Of a DNA stretch of 64,000 nucleotides, positions 38,801 to 52,030 are shown piece by piece (the first letter of the stretch is position 1; each line of letters begins with the position of its first letter). Location of the stretch: assembly GCA_023055355.1 (NCBI GenBank), contig JALJCS010000053.1, positions 2,242,501-2,306,500 on the forward strand, read 5' to 3'. A model generated the notes under the pieces. The model was given only the letters and a program-made list of their open reading frames with translations, did not search any database and had not been told where the DNA came from. Made by a program: the position numbers and the translations under genes. Source of the stretch: Agelaius tricolor (Eukaryota; Chordata; Aves; Passeriformes; Icteridae).

Positions 38801-39653
38801 ATCAATCATCTCTGCACTCCCAGCAGGAAATTAGATTTCCTGTTGTTTAATGCTACAGTGCTTGACACAAGTCTATGAATTTGTAGTCCCAGTAGTGCTA
38901 CATTAAAAATCTGTACTGTGGACAAAGAGGGGAAGAATGTAGCAGAGAGAACATAGCTTCAGACACTACCTCTCTGGTTTTGACTGATTTTTAATTTAAT
39001 GTTGTGTTTTAATCAGCAAATCAACTATGTGAAAGGACAAGCAATGCACATTATGGAGCAAAAAATCCTCACAACAATCTTATCTACAGGAGGAACAATT
39101 TATGTCACTGTCACGAGTTGCCAACCAGGCCCATCATTCAATTCTTTAGAGGACTAAAAATCTTCAGAGCTGCTTGTTTACGCAATAAATTTGAGACATC
39201 CCATTCCTGATTGTTTTTATAGGGTATTTTTCTGACCTCATTTCTGCTTTTCACTCATCTTTACCCTTTCTTTCTCGAGCTATTAGAATAAAGCAGTGAC
39301 CCATTGTCTCCATCAGAGCAACAATTAATCCTTTGACAGTTCTGGGAACTTCTCTTATGGAAGGGCTCAAGTTGCCTCAGAACTTGGGCCAAAGAGTGAG
39401 CATTCCATCCCAGCTACATCAGACAAGTGGCTCTGAAGGTGGTTATTTACAGGCAGTTATCTCCTTTTTACCATCTAAATCTGATGGAAGCTTTCATCCT
39501 CTCTGGAAACACAGAGTCACTACCCTTGCCAGGAAAACTGTCTCAGCCTTATAAGCACCAGCTGATCAATCATGGATTGGAATAGTGAATGTTGGCCAGT
39601 CTATCAGTGTTAGGCCATGTAAAATAAGAACCACAAACTACTATCTGTATGGA

Positions 39654-39686
39654 TTAAAATAATAAAATAATAAATTAATAAGTAAA
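39654..39686 (+). repeat. (AATAA)n low-complexity tract
   Basis: TAAAATAATAAAATAATAAATTAATAAGTAAAA. Confidence 0.75.
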
Positions 39687-40241
39687 AACCCCACCACATC
39701 AACTGCCTTTAACGAAGACATGGAGCAGATTCACTGCTAGACAATTCTCAGCCCTTGTGCTAGCCAAGCTTCTTCATCACACTTAAAGGTCAGGCATGCC
39801 TCATCTACATTTTATGTTCCACCTGAACTGAAATCAGAGCTGAGTTTTGCTTCCCAAGCCCATGAACCATCAGACTGTAAATCAGAAATTTCCTTGAATG
39901 AGTTTTAGTCCCTGTGCAGCACCAAGATGGAGAGAGGTCTGAGGAGGATGGGCAATCACCTGCAGCTACTGCCCATCACAGGACTAGCCAGAAAATAACC
40001 AGACAGAGAAGTCTTGGATACACCCTGTCTCTGCCTGTTCTTGCATGCTTGTACCTGAGATCTGGATAACTCATGCAGGACTTTTTCAGGGGGATCTGAT
40101 GGCACTAAGTATGAACATGGATATCTATGTGATCAACTAAGACAGCATCCTTGATACAAATAAAATTGCTAACAAATTACTTAATTCCTGCAGGGAACAG
40201 CTGCCTTCTACGCTGGCCTGGCAGCAGAATGCTGCACTCAC

Positions 40242-40304
40242 CTCTACAAATATGAAGCAGGGGATGATGGAATAACTTCTCTGGGTATTGTTTCCTAAAG
40301 CCAT
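40242..40304 (-). CDS. PLPPR1: PLPPR1 first coding exon (partial CDS, N-terminus)
   Basis: Seen: on the minus strand an ATG at 40304-40302 opens a 21-codon frame, MALGNNTQ through SIIPCFIFVE, ending exactly at a strong donor (GAG|GTGAGT, GT at 40241-40240). The splice phase is 0 and joins cleanly to the exon at 9133. The start context has G at -3 and G at +4. Known: the same N-terminus, differing at residue 3 (Val in the human protein as I remember it), starts PLPPR1, a brain-enriched member of the PLPPR family. These are six-pass plasma-membrane proteins related to lipid phosphate phosphatases but regarded as lacking enzyme activity; they act in filopodium and neurite growth and lysophosphatidate responses. 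The hydrophobic run IIPCFIFVE begins transmembrane segment 1, which finishes in the next exon. The ORF is far too short for ordinary ORF calling; it was found by reading the reverse complement. Confidence 0.95.
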
Positions 40305-40349
40305 TTCTCATCACACTTCTTGGGGAGGCACTGTTCAAAACTTTATATC
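40305..40349 (-). other. PLPPR1: PLPPR1 5' UTR part of the first coding exon
   Basis: The 45 bases before the start codon are bounded upstream by a good acceptor on the minus strand: a pyrimidine-rich tract ending TTTCTTTTTCAG, with AG at 40351-40350. This means at least one non-coding exon lies further upstream (higher coordinates), beyond what I could recognise. The leader contains an out-of-frame ATG at 40311-40309, 7 nt before the main start. The exact 5' boundary is inferred from the splice signal alone. Confidence 0.8.
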
Positions 40350-40530
40350 CTGAAAAAGAAAAGACAGAGGTATTTCAGTATATTTCACATTTTTGCAAAC
40401 TCCAAAATTAGGTTCATAAGACAGAACACTGACCTAATAGACCAAGGACACAATCTAGTGTCAAGAACTTCAAGGTCTATCTGTATACAAAACACCCTGA
40501 GAAAGCTCTCCCTTTACAACACAAAAGAAG

Positions 40531-40569
40531 AGACAGACAAGAGGTCTGTCAAGAGGACAGACAAGAGGT
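40531..40569 (+). repeat. Short duplication ACAGACAAGAGGT
   Basis: GACAGACAAGAGGT is repeated with a 24-base period (40532-40545 and 40556-40569), with a partial CAAGAGG between. It lies about 180 bp upstream (in gene sense) of the first PLPPR1 coding exon. Confidence 0.65.
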
Positions 40570-42157
40570 TACAAGATACATCATATACAGAGCGAAGGTT
40601 ATAAGGAATACAATTGTTTTCCTTAAATACAATCTACTACCAAGCAAAAGATTCTTCTTCTGAATTGTAAAATCACATTTTCAGCCCACTGACTTGCCTA
40701 CAGTGTATTTCAAAGCAGGAGATTTTGGTAATTGACAGATATGCTTACAGTACACTGACTGTACACATGATCAGAATGTTTATCTGTATAAATCTGCTCA
40801 AGATGACAGCATGTGATATGCACAAAACTCTCTACCCATAACAAGCAAATGCAATGAAGACCTGGGCCTTCTCTGCAGAGCTTTTCTGTCCTGATATGAA
40901 TTCATACATTAACACACCAAACTCTACCCACTTAGCATTACTTCGGGCTACTGGCTATCCTAATTAACATAACCCTTTAACACTGTGTTAAGACGCTATT
41001 TTTGCATAAAAAGTAGAAGAAGCAGAGAAAAGAAGACTAACACAAATTTTACAGACAGCGTCTGTCTTTTTCTGCATTCATGAGGCAGCACATCAAGAAG
41101 CTAAGTCTGGTTTAAATGCCTTTACAGCGAGATACAGAGTAGGAGGGAAGCTGGAAAAGCCCAGAGTTGCGAGGTGCAGGATTGCACAAAGCATGAGACT
41201 CAGGAGAGAATCAAAATCCTCTGCTATCGATTTTAACCCAAGCACAATAAGCAGGATCACAGATTCAGATGGGTCCAGCCTCACTTCCAACACTCACAAA
41301 GAAATTCTGCCCTGATGCCAAGCTCCTCCATGTGTCAGGGCCAGGCAGGAGGAGGGAGATGGAAACTGATGTATTTTGCAGAGGGTGCTTTGCACAGCAT
41401 CTTCCCGTGACTTTTTGACCTCACTGGCACCTGAGTGGCAATTCAGGCCCTGGCACATGGAGCCTGTGAGGTTCACAAAGAGGTCAGTGCTTCCTCACCA
41501 GCTCTCAGCAGGGCTACAGGGAGAAGTACCATGGTCAGCACAAGTGAGTTCACCTGAGGTCAGGATGGAGGAGCTGGATCAGCTGCCAGTGCTTGCCACC
41601 TGCACCATGATGCAGGCTCTTGTCTCGCCACCTATGAACTACTTATCGTGTTCCTTATCTCAGCTCCTCACAGTTTGACCCACAGATGTAAAATACACAT
41701 TGTATGTGGTGGATTTAGGCACAGCAGAGCTACTGTGACTCCAGTGAGGCCACATTCTGTGTCAAGAAGAGCTTCTCAACTGCTAAGCATTGAGAAATAC
41801 AGTTTCAGGGCAAACAAAATAGTCAGGAATGTCACCTGTGATGTACCTCAGATGCTCCCATCTTACACTGTATCCCACTCTAAAATACAAATATTCTCAA
41901 AACATCTCATTTTCCAAACAGACTTCAACTTTACTCATTAAATAAAATGGGGTTTATCTCAGAGGTTAGTGTCATTGCTTTAAAAAAGACAAGGTAATCC
42001 AACCCCATTTGGACAGTGGGGGAAAAAAAAAAAATCAGCAATTCATTTTTTAATACCCCCAGCTCTTGTGCCCTGTGGCTTGGCAAACATGGAACCTGGT
42101 GGAATAGCAGTTTAAAGAGTCAGAGCAGCCTACAGAGCATTATTCAGTGAAACTTTT

Positions 42158-42193
42158 CTAAGGTTAGACTAAGGTTAACCAGACTAAGGTTAG
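42158..42193 (+). repeat. CTAAGGTTA short repeat cluster
   Basis: CTAAGGTTA occurs three times in 36 bases, with spacings of 11 and 15 bases. A small local duplication; not a telomeric array. Confidence 0.7.
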
Positions 42194-45100
42194 AAATAAC
42201 CAAGATTTTCCATACCACTATACTGTAGCCCCAAGCTATGCCTTCAGTTGCAACTGATGTGTGTTCCAAACCAAAACAGAGGTTGCAAGGCAATCCAAGA
42301 ATTTAATTACCTTGCCCAACAAATGACTAAAAGCAACTGAACAAACTGGCAAAGAATCTGAGGGTTCATAGTAATATAAAATTGCCTGATTTGACACTAG
42401 GGGACCCCTGATTTCACAGATGTTTATCACCATGCCCGTTCCTTTAAGTTTATTGTGCACCACTGGTTTAGAAAACTGGACTGGCTATGGGAAAGCATTT
42501 TACATGCCAGCTTCTCTCCTATGTGATGACACATTTGTGTCAGGCTGAAGTAGGAAGAAGCCAAATTGTTGCATGATCAGCTAATTCCCAGATTGTGGGA
42601 AAACTCTCAGCTACCAGTGCTTGGTCTTTTCATCAGGTTACTTGACAAAAGAGTAAAGGGAAGCAAAGGTACAGTCCTGGTGGGAGCATCATCTTTTGTC
42701 TCTCTTCAGCTGGCAGTGAGTCCTCTAGAGATACTGACAGCAAAACACAAATTACAGCAAACCCCAGATGCTTCAGCCCGCAGAGCAGCCAGAGAGAAGT
42801 CAGTTTTGCTCAAAGGACCATAATACGATGTAAAAGAACTTTTGGTAAAAATCTTGTTTTCTAACCCAGGCAGACCTCTTCACATTGAACAAACTTTTGG
42901 AGTCCAAAGTCTCTGACCAAAGCAATGGCAAATAAAAGCTATAATATCAGCATCAGCCTTCTCCATGTATTATTTCTGTTTTTATCAACTTGACTGAATT
43001 CCTAAGGAACTCATGCAAGCGAGACTGTAAGAGTCTTTTCGGATCCCAGTAGCTGTGACCTCTTCAGGCCAGGTATGTTATCACAGCATGAGAGTAGAAC
43101 TGGTCAAACCTATTCTAACTAATTAGAATTCACTGTAGAGAGAATATTAATAATCTGAAGCTTTGGTATTATGAGATGCTTCCACTCTTAAAACAATATA
43201 TGTAATTGTATAATGCAATATTTGTGAATTAATTAAAATTAGTTCTCATCTTGCTCAATTTACCTCACCTGTACATTTTCAGAAAGCCCCACATCACAGC
43301 ACAGGAGGTTATTGCCTGGCATCTCCTGGGAGAGCAAGTGGAGGCAGAGAATATAAATAAGTTAATTGAAAACTGAATGAAAAGGACAGCAAAGAAAAAG
43401 GGAATTCAAGCTGAAGAGATTTTCTTGCCGCAGGGGTCTGTCCAGGGGAATGGCTTTCAGAATGCCCCATTCAGGTATATTCTAAAGCCCTTTATGTGAG
43501 CATGTGGCAGACAGCAAGAAGGACATATCTAGGACAAACTAGCATTCACTGAGCCTTTATAGTGTAAGTTCCTGCAGCAATCACAGCACATTCAACTGTT
43601 GTTCTGTGTGATCAGTCATCAAACAAGTTAATTTGTGGTCTATTCCTCTGGAGACCCTATGGAAAAACCTATGTTTTTTAAGTCATGTCCTGCATTGGTA
43701 GGAAGAGAAGATGAACAATGTATTTCACATATTGCCACAGTGGATGCCTGGGCTTCTGTGGAAAATACTCAAACCAGCAATCAAGACATGCTGACAGGCC
43801 TGTTCATCACAGCTTTTAATTACATTTCAGTTAAGCAGAATCAGTGTTTATTTGCTTTGCCGTAGGTCAGAGACCACCAGCCTGAAATCCAGGAGCTGCT
43901 ACACAAACCACAGCAGCAGCAAAGCCACTGGCACACATGGGATACACCCTCAGAGGAGAATCCCAAATCTTCCCTGACCGGAAAGAGGTGAGGAGGGTAA
44001 CCACTGGTCATTTGGTATCAGGATGTGATGCAAACACAATGGATTTGTCTTAGTTTCATGATCGTTTCAGCAGCAGCTAACATGCTTCCAAAACGAGGTG
44101 TAAATATTAGAAGGAACACCAACTATTTCTATAACAATGTAAAAGATACTTGAAACATCAGTATTTCCTTATGCAAATTACTTGAACATTACGTTAGCAA
44201 TTTGCAGACCTCTGTTGGCAATTGGCTTCAAATTAAAAAGATCTTTACTCTCATTAAAATATTAATTCTGTTTAAAAGTAAAAAAATATCATCAAAACCT
44301 CTCCACCATTCCAGCAACGATCATTTTGCCCAACTGAAACACAAATTCCTTATGTCAAACCCCCGTTCAGTTAAGGAAACAAATTAAAACTAATACTTCT
44401 GCTAACAATAATTATCTAAGCTTTATCGAAGAACTGTATCTTTATAATCACTATATATTATACTATCTCTTACAGATCTCACTGTAAAGGGGGGTCCTCT
44501 ATTTCCTGTGGGGGGAAACAGTTGAAGCAATTTGCCAAACATCACAGAATGACTCAATGTACAGGCTGAAGAAAGACATTCTTCTCAGACTCCTGTCAGG
44601 TGCTCTGTCCACTTGACAACACAATCTCTGCACTTCAAACGTGCATGCTAATTCCTGCATAAGAAATTGCACATTTTAGGAATACAGGTTTCCCTGACTG
44701 CTTGCTGCTGGAGCCAGCAGAACACTGACTGCAACCTTACAAAATTAGGGCTGATCAAACACTGCCCTGAGATGTGACAGCCTCACGTTCTCTCTTTGTA
44801 ACTTCACCTGCCATGTCCAAAGGCTCCACATTATCCCCATGCAACCTCTCCATGAGCATGCCTGCAGTTCTGAACAGGGTTGAAACAGAAAAATAGAGGG
44901 TTAAAATTCCTTCCCCAGAGCTCTCTTCCATGTAAATCGAACTGATGCACAAAAAAGGGCTGAAGGAATAAAACGTAAGATTTTACTGCAGAAGGCAGTC
45001 AGTAAATTCCAAGTACAGATGTTACTGTTTTCAAAGTAATTGAAACCACAGTGGTGGCATGAATCACTTCAAAAGCCAAACCACGTGACAAAAAGCACAA

Positions 45101-48100
45101 ATGGCTTTGTGGCATAACATCTGCTTGCCAGCCTTGCACCCAAAGACACAGCAGACCGCTTGCCTGAAAACAGCAAAACTAAGAAAATAACAATGGTTGC
45201 AACAATTACAAGGTACCAGACAACAGGCACTCTGTTACCTCAGTGACCCACAACACACTAATTTTTACCTGCCAAGGAGAAAGTTATCCTTTGGATTATG
45301 TTGCCCTAGAGGAAGTGTGCCCTACACACAATGGGGCTTGGGAAAAAGGGAAGACACATATCAACAAAGAACCCTTTACCCATTCTCTGTGAACTGAGAG
45401 GCACAGAGTCACCAACACCATGGCCACTAAACCAGTAACATGGTGTGAGACTGGAGAAAATGTCTGTCCAAACCTGACTGTCTGAGTCATGCTTGATCTT
45501 TAGCTGTAAAATGTGAAGTTGTCTTGTGACAATAAACAAATAAACAAATGTTGTGTGCTAAGCTTCAGGCCTCGGCTGATGGCTGTCTCCAAGGGCACTC
45601 CTGTGAGAGCAGCACAATGTCCCACTTTGCCAGAACACTGAAAAGAGGAACTGAACTGGTAAAGCAGAAGCTCAGTTTAACGAACCTAGATCTCACCCGA
45701 GAATTCAATTTATTATAAACTCTTCTGGTCTCTGCCAGGAGAACGATACCATTCAATAGCTATACCATTCAAATAAATTGCCCTGTCAGTGAAAGTGCTC
45801 CTTACAAGTGTCTCCACAGACTCCTGGCCAGAAAACTAATTACATATCACTAATAGCAGCAAAAAAAAGGAATAAAAACAATATGCAAAATAAATCCGCA
45901 CATGTTCACCATTACATAAAAAAATATTTTGCAGCATTTAAGGCAGAAAATCTTTTCTTTCTCTGATGAGAATTCTGACCCTTTTCTGCTAGCAGAAGTC
46001 ACATCTTCACATTCAGCACTTGACACAGAACACTGATACTTAAGTAATAAAGTTCGCAGCATATCTGAAATGATATCTCTTAGTAGATAGCCCATCTGGT
46101 TATGAAAAAAGCTACATTAATAACTGTCTTGATTGTAAATTCATTCTTTTAAAAATGTGTTGCTGAATCCCTGGTGTTTGATACCTGGAAGAAAGTGATA
46201 CCTCAGATTTCAAGGATTGTTAAGGTTGTTTTCCCTTGCTAACAGCTTCATGTAGAAAATATCCCATGACTGAGTGATAAGCAACAGTACAAAGTCCATG
46301 GATAAGCAGACTGATAAGGGTTCTGCACCACTTATATCTTCAAGAGAGTTCAAGTGTTATGTTAGCACAGCAGAGGCCCTCTAACAACGTCTCACTGTGG
46401 GGAGGAAAGTGAAATTTCTGTGCCACAGCTTCTGTCAACAGAATTTTCATTTATACCACTTGGCCAGAATTTTATAGATGTCAAAGAGAACCCAAACATA
46501 TCTGTGTGAATAGCAGGTATGTGCATGCCAATATCCAGAAAGCCAAACAAAATGGCCACAAGCCCAGTTCTGAACCCATTCAAACCCATTAACCTCTCAT
46601 TGTCCAGCAGGTCTGGAACCATCATCATGGTTGGTCTGCTCCATTTGGAGAGACACTGAATTCCTTCTGAAAATTTTCACCGTATCACTTTGTGTTGTTT
46701 TGAATGAAACCCACTGAAATGTGGTGTCACATCAGCAAAACCATATGAATAAAAGGTTTTACCTACTATAGCTGACAATGCTCCTCTCTTTTTTGCAAAA
46801 GGATTAGTGGTACATGATAAATGAAGAAGGAATCTAACTAATTTCATTAGGGAATTCTTTAAAAAAATAATAAGCAGTCTCCAGAAAAAAAACAAAACTA
46901 AACCCACTAAATTTATCCATGCAATTACAAGACTGTCCTGCTCCTACTGTCCTTTAAGTAAAAAAACCCCTAACTGCTCTAGGTCTCATTTCAGCCTTTC
47001 AAACTTTAAAGTGAATCTAAATGAAACACTAGTGGGAAGACGAATGAGTATTTCTGGCCTCCACCCATCCCACCTGAAGGCACGTCACCTTGGTTTAGAC
47101 CAATCACCTTGTGATCTTTTCTGAACAAACACAAAAGGCGTGTTTCTGGTTGTTTCTTTTACTTCTGACTGGTTAAAACTCCATCTACCTCTAAGAGTAT
47201 TTATAGCAATAAAATTGCAGGTGTGGTCAGAATCAATGTAACTCTTCCTGTACATATAGGATTCTGAATAACAGAGATTAGTTACATGATCAGTGTAATG
47301 AAAATGTAGCAGGATATTGTTCCAAAAGTAACATAGCTGAGATCCAGAAGTGCAACTCATTGACTTAATTAGTCGTGGGCTTGAGATATAGGTACTCTGT
47401 TTATGTTAAATCACCATCTGTAAACTATTCCACGAGAGTTCTACATGGAGTGTCTCCTTTGTATAACTCACCAAAAAAAACAATCAACACCATTTTTGAT
47501 TTGTACCTATAGGCTTGCAAGGTTCTGGCTGGAATCTGAAGATCCCCAAGTATTTGGGATACTATCATAAAGGGCTTGTGACCAAATTTTACCCTCTGAA
47601 ACCAATTCAATTATATTTGGTGAGTCCCCATGCAAAGCACCAACAGGCATTGAGGAACCTGAACAATTCCAACAGGAGGAAACCAGCAGCCTCCACCTCA
47701 GGCTCTAAACTGGTGAAAAAGGAAGGAGACCATTATTGAAGAAAAAGAAGAAAGCAAAAGAAGACTTCAAGAATACAGCAGGTAACAATGGAATGGTGCA
47801 GATGAGAGGAAAAGTGGATGAACTACAGGAAAACTCCTATGGGATGGAGGGTAGGAGAGGAAAACAGACCACAGCTTTTCCCCGTAATGTAAAAACACAA
47901 GACTGAAAATTTTGTCTACTACTACAATAGACTGGAAAACACTCTACCCTTACCCTCCCAAAACCAGCAGGCTTTTGCCAAAGATAATTTAATGTTATTT
48001 TAAAATTATTAAAATCCTGTATTATAAGAAAAAAAATATTCTAAGGCATTTTCTTCATTCAGAAAATTTTTACTTTACTCCAGAAAACTAGTTTTGTTTT

Positions 48101-51100
48101 TTTCTTTACAAAACCTCCTTAGCCAACTGTTTGACTGAAACCTATTGAGCTATTAAAAAAACCAATTGGCTGCTTATGTGTTAGCAAGAATGAGAATTTT
48201 TTTTATTTATAATGGAGCTTCACAGCTCTGCAGAGAACTAATTTTGGGAATCCCAACCCAATATTAAAAGTATATTTCAAAAATATGTGCTGCATGGTGC
48301 TCTTGTATGCCACATCTGCTGAGCCTAAGCCCAAGCAAGCTGCTGATCCACACATTTAAGTGCAAGAATGAACCTTCTGCAAAGTGCCAGCTACTCTCAG
48401 ACCTCAGATGGACATTTCTGAGTAAATTTCCAAACCCCTTTCCTCCCACTGCCCTTCTATGACAGCTTAGGAAGCCAACACTTTGGAGGGAATTCACACA
48501 GGTCATAGTATAATGATCAACAGGCAGAAATAGAGATGAGCATGGGAAAGAACAGAGCAATGCTAGACAGGGTAAGGGGATGAAAATCAGGTGATTAACA
48601 TGGTTCTATTTATTTCTGATTTTTTTTTCCAGAGGATGAATTCTGCATTGGAAATTTCCTCTCAAAATCATGGTGAGCTGGTTTAAAAACTAGTCATGTA
48701 ACAGGCACAAGCCAGTGGACTCCAGATAGAAAGAAAAAACCCATTCATTTTGTCCCCTCAGGGCTCAGCAAACTGTGTGAGTATTGATTGCAAGCTGTAA
48801 TATTATGAAAGTAAACAAACAACTGCCTCTCCACAGTGTAGCCTTTGGCGATGAGGTCCAGGGGCAGGGCCTCTTGCTCCTCTTATATTCTGGAATTCAC
48901 ATTGGCAGTGGAGCTGTCAGGGACACACAAGGACTGCACAGACTCCTGCAAACCCAGCAGCAAGCTCAATCTCATGTGGATCTTTTGTTGGTTCACTTGG
49001 TTTATAAACCTTCACGTTCATCCCTTGCCAAGACAGACAAAGGATTTCTAGCATACCTGCTCTTTTCCCTCATACAAAATACCTTGGTAGAAGCTTTCCT
49101 TAATAGAAATGAAAAAAATTTTTTTTTGCTTTCCTCTTTTCTTTATCTGTGCCCATTATGCAGCCAAGGGAAGTATAACTCCCATCAAGTACAATCCCCA
49201 TATCCCAAATTTGCCCACTTCTAAGGACAGTACTGAGCACAGCTCATGCAGTTTATGTGGGCCTCATAAACACTCCCTGGATGGGAAAGTCAAGAATTTA
49301 GGAGTCTGTTGTTAGACTACTACATTTTTAAGGAAAATAACTTCTTATTAGTCCAAATCTATTTATTACTATAAAAAATGCAGCCAACTATAACAAAAAC
49401 ATTTCTGAATTTACAAACCTTGTAATACCTCTCCCTTCTCTGTACTGTTATGCTATCCACAGACTCCTCTGTGATTCCTGCTTAGTCTGGAGTAGGAGAG
49501 AGGGTTATGGTACAGGTTTTTTCCAAGAGAAAGGCACCAGGGCTGATGGTGAGAGCTTGTTCCTCTTTAGTCCACTCAACACCTCCTTGGTGGGTGGGGT
49601 GGCTGCTGGTAGCTTGATTGGCTCTGGTACCACCCTGTGTTCATAGATTTCAGGCCTCTGCCTATTGTCCCATGTCTGCTCTTTTCCATGCTGCCATTTA
49701 GACAGTTCATTTTTAAAATAATAGAGACTTGTTCGTTCTACCCATTAGGCAGAGAAACTGATGAAGATTATTATAAAAATAGGCACTAAATTATACAACC
49801 ATATAAAAGCACCTTAAGCTAAAACTGATTAGGTAATGCCACTCTTTCAGACAACTGCTATAAGAGTTAAAAAAGCAGAACAAAGCTTCAGGCAAGCCCT
49901 GACAACCAAGATCTGACAAACCCTTGTCCTCACAGAATTATTTCAGAACCTGTGCTCCTACTAGAAAAGGCAATAGCATTTGTCTGGCTGCAAGGCGACA
50001 AACCTGTTTTGATGGATAAAGATGCCCTAGATTCTGACAGACTGAAAAACATGGTTTTTCACCTATGAATCCAGCAAGGCTGGAAACGCTTCTATGGATT
50101 TAAGCTCCTCATTAGGGCCAAGCCTTGGTCTTCTCGGAGGTCTGTGCTCTTCCCTGTGCAATTTTGTCTCGTGACACCTATAGAGGCCTCAGAGAAGCTC
50201 ACATAGACATTGTTTGAGATATTGGGCATTTGATTTTTTAAGCCAATACAGTCTACACAAACAACTGAACTGTTAAAATTTAAGTGGCTCAGCCCACAAA
50301 GACAAATTCTGAATTTCCTGAAGCTGAGACCTTAATGTTACTTCTAAGAGTGTGATGTAACTGAAATGACATCCTGTAAGAGTTTTAATGCGACATGCAC
50401 CTATTTCATAAGACATGACCACTTCAGGTCAACTGTATACAGAAAGTTAGCCTGTAGTATTTTGTGGACACTTACACACCAGCATGAGTGTGTGCTCATA
50501 CAAATTCATATAAATTCAAATGCTACGGGAGCCTGCAAATTGCATGAGAGGCTATGGCTGAAACTAAAGGGAACAATTTTGCATGCAATCTGACTTGGTC
50601 AGAATATGATTAAGCAGTCATTTGAACACTAAAAGCTGACAGAAGCATATAAAATATACCATCATGTCCTGTGCTGTTTGCTGCCATCCTTCTAAGCAGA
50701 CCATCAGAACATCATGTCTTGTTTGTTAGTCCTCTACTGCTGGTGCACAGCTCTCACCTCTAAAACATCATTATTCTAATTTTCAAAAATTAACTGATTA
50801 GCTCTTTAAAAATGGAAAAATTATTTCCAGCAAATTGGTGTAAGATTGAGTATCACACATACATACAGTATTTTTGCATAGAGGAAACTGTTTTTTACAA
50901 AAAAATTGTTATTTTCTGCCCTTCCAAGGGCCACCAATTTATACACTGCTTTTTTAAAGTAATACAAAGACAGTGTTAGACAAAGGTGCAGTCACCCCAT
51001 TCACAACACTGAAGGACTTATGCACTCTGTTAAAACTCCGATTATCACAGAAAGCAGTTCTAGATTTGGCTGATGTATGTGCAGTTGCTGTTTCTAGTGC

Positions 51101-51348
51101 TCAAAACATCATATTTTATAAATGCACAAGAGTTATTTCTCTAGGTATGTACAAACACATTAAAAAAACCCCTATTGAAATACTGTATTCCCTAATCTAC
51201 TAAGCACAATCAATATTAATAGTATGAAATATACATATTCTCACAAAGAAAATTATTTTCTGATTTGGAGATAATGCAGTTTCAAATTCGATCTTCTTTC
51301 TCTGCTTCCCTTAGTTCATATATTTCTCCTGTCACCTCAACCATGAGA

Positions 51349-51382
51349 ACTGACATAATAAAAAAACTGACATAATAAAAAC
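51349..51382 (+). repeat. 17-bp tandem duplication
   Basis: ACTGACATAATAAAAAA followed directly by ACTGACATAATAAAAAC. It lies immediately before the ATG of the unassigned ORF at 51383 and contributes the in-frame TGA that bounds it. Confidence 0.85.
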
Positions 51383-52030
51383 ATGCACCACTGTGTTCGC
51401 ATAGGTGACAGCACGAACAAAACAGGAACAGGGAAAAGAAAAGCCAAGAAATGCGAAATCATTAATATCCATGGCACTGGAATGGATTATACACTGCAGC
51501 AAATACAGCACTCTGGCTGCTCCATCTTGTATATGCATCCCTTCTTTCCCTGCCATGAGCAAGTCCTCAGCCCCTCATTCTCTTTCACTACCTGCCTCTT
51601 TAGGGTAGCTGTCCTAAGAGCAGGTGTCACTCTCTGCACCTGCTCTCCAGTGGTTTTTAAACATAACATTATGCAGCTGCTCCTGGGCCCTTTAATTCCT
51701 GGTGAACTCTCAGTGCTGCCAGAATCACAGGCTTTCCCCAGCATCTTCATTTTAATTTTGTGTGAACCCCAGGAAGAAGAGAGATGGGCTGTCGGTGGGA
51801 CTGAGAGACTGGGGGCACTGGGTTTTATTTATTTTCTTGTGCTGATCCCTCTCCTCCAAATGCCCAGCATGATATTTGCTGAAGCACTGCCCTGCTGCTT
51901 CCACTTCCTCCACAGCCTTTGTGCCAAGCAAAGGTACCTGCCACAACCTCCTTCCCCTCGTGTGCATGCTGCAAAGGCAGCAGTTTGTACAGCCTCTTTG
52001 TCTCTTCCTAGCCCTAGGATTTTTCTTTAG
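51383..52030 (+). other. Unassigned 215-codon open reading frame (probably not a gene)
   Basis: Longest open frame in the window. It starts at ATG 51383, with an in-frame TGA at 51368 upstream. The translation is rich in Leu, Ser, Pro and Cys, has two hydrophobic stretches (around SIFILILC and IYFLVLIPLL), and matches no family I recognise. Other frames here are also open for 60-90 codons (51405-51608 plus; 51487-51750 and 51752-51967 minus), which points to a stop-poor patch rather than a coding exon. It lies antisense within the PLPPR1 5' intron. Confidence 0.2.

Larger units (their letters stand above)
9134..40241 (-). other. PLPPR1: PLPPR1 intron between the first and second coding exons (31.1 kb)
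   Basis: Bounded by the GTGAGT donor at 40241 and the TTTTCAG acceptor at 9134. No further exon was recognised in it. It holds CR1 fragments (10140-10400, 10797-10945, 12303-12405, 17900-17995, 24158-24500, 24795-25640, and probably 26480-26535), homopolymer and microsatellite tracts, several inverted repeats, and a paired 50-bp element. The 200-300 bp next to the acceptor are unusually CpG-rich. The remainder is AT-rich sequence in which I see nothing I can name, including 12.4-17.9 kb, 30-40 kb and most of 18.5-24 kb. Confidence 0.9.

Noticed and set aside
40320..40604. 94-codon plus-strand frame overlapping the first PLPPR1 coding exon region
   Set aside because: It is antisense to the PLPPR1 acceptor and UTR and matches nothing; the minus-strand exon explains the conserved sequence.
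42158..42193. CTAAGGTTA repeats resembling telomeric DNA
   Set aside because: The unit and spacing do not match TTAGGG arrays and only three copies are present.
44540..44620. Weak CR1-like start (ATCACAGAATGACT)
   Set aside because: Only about 14 bases fit and the following sequence does not continue as CR1.
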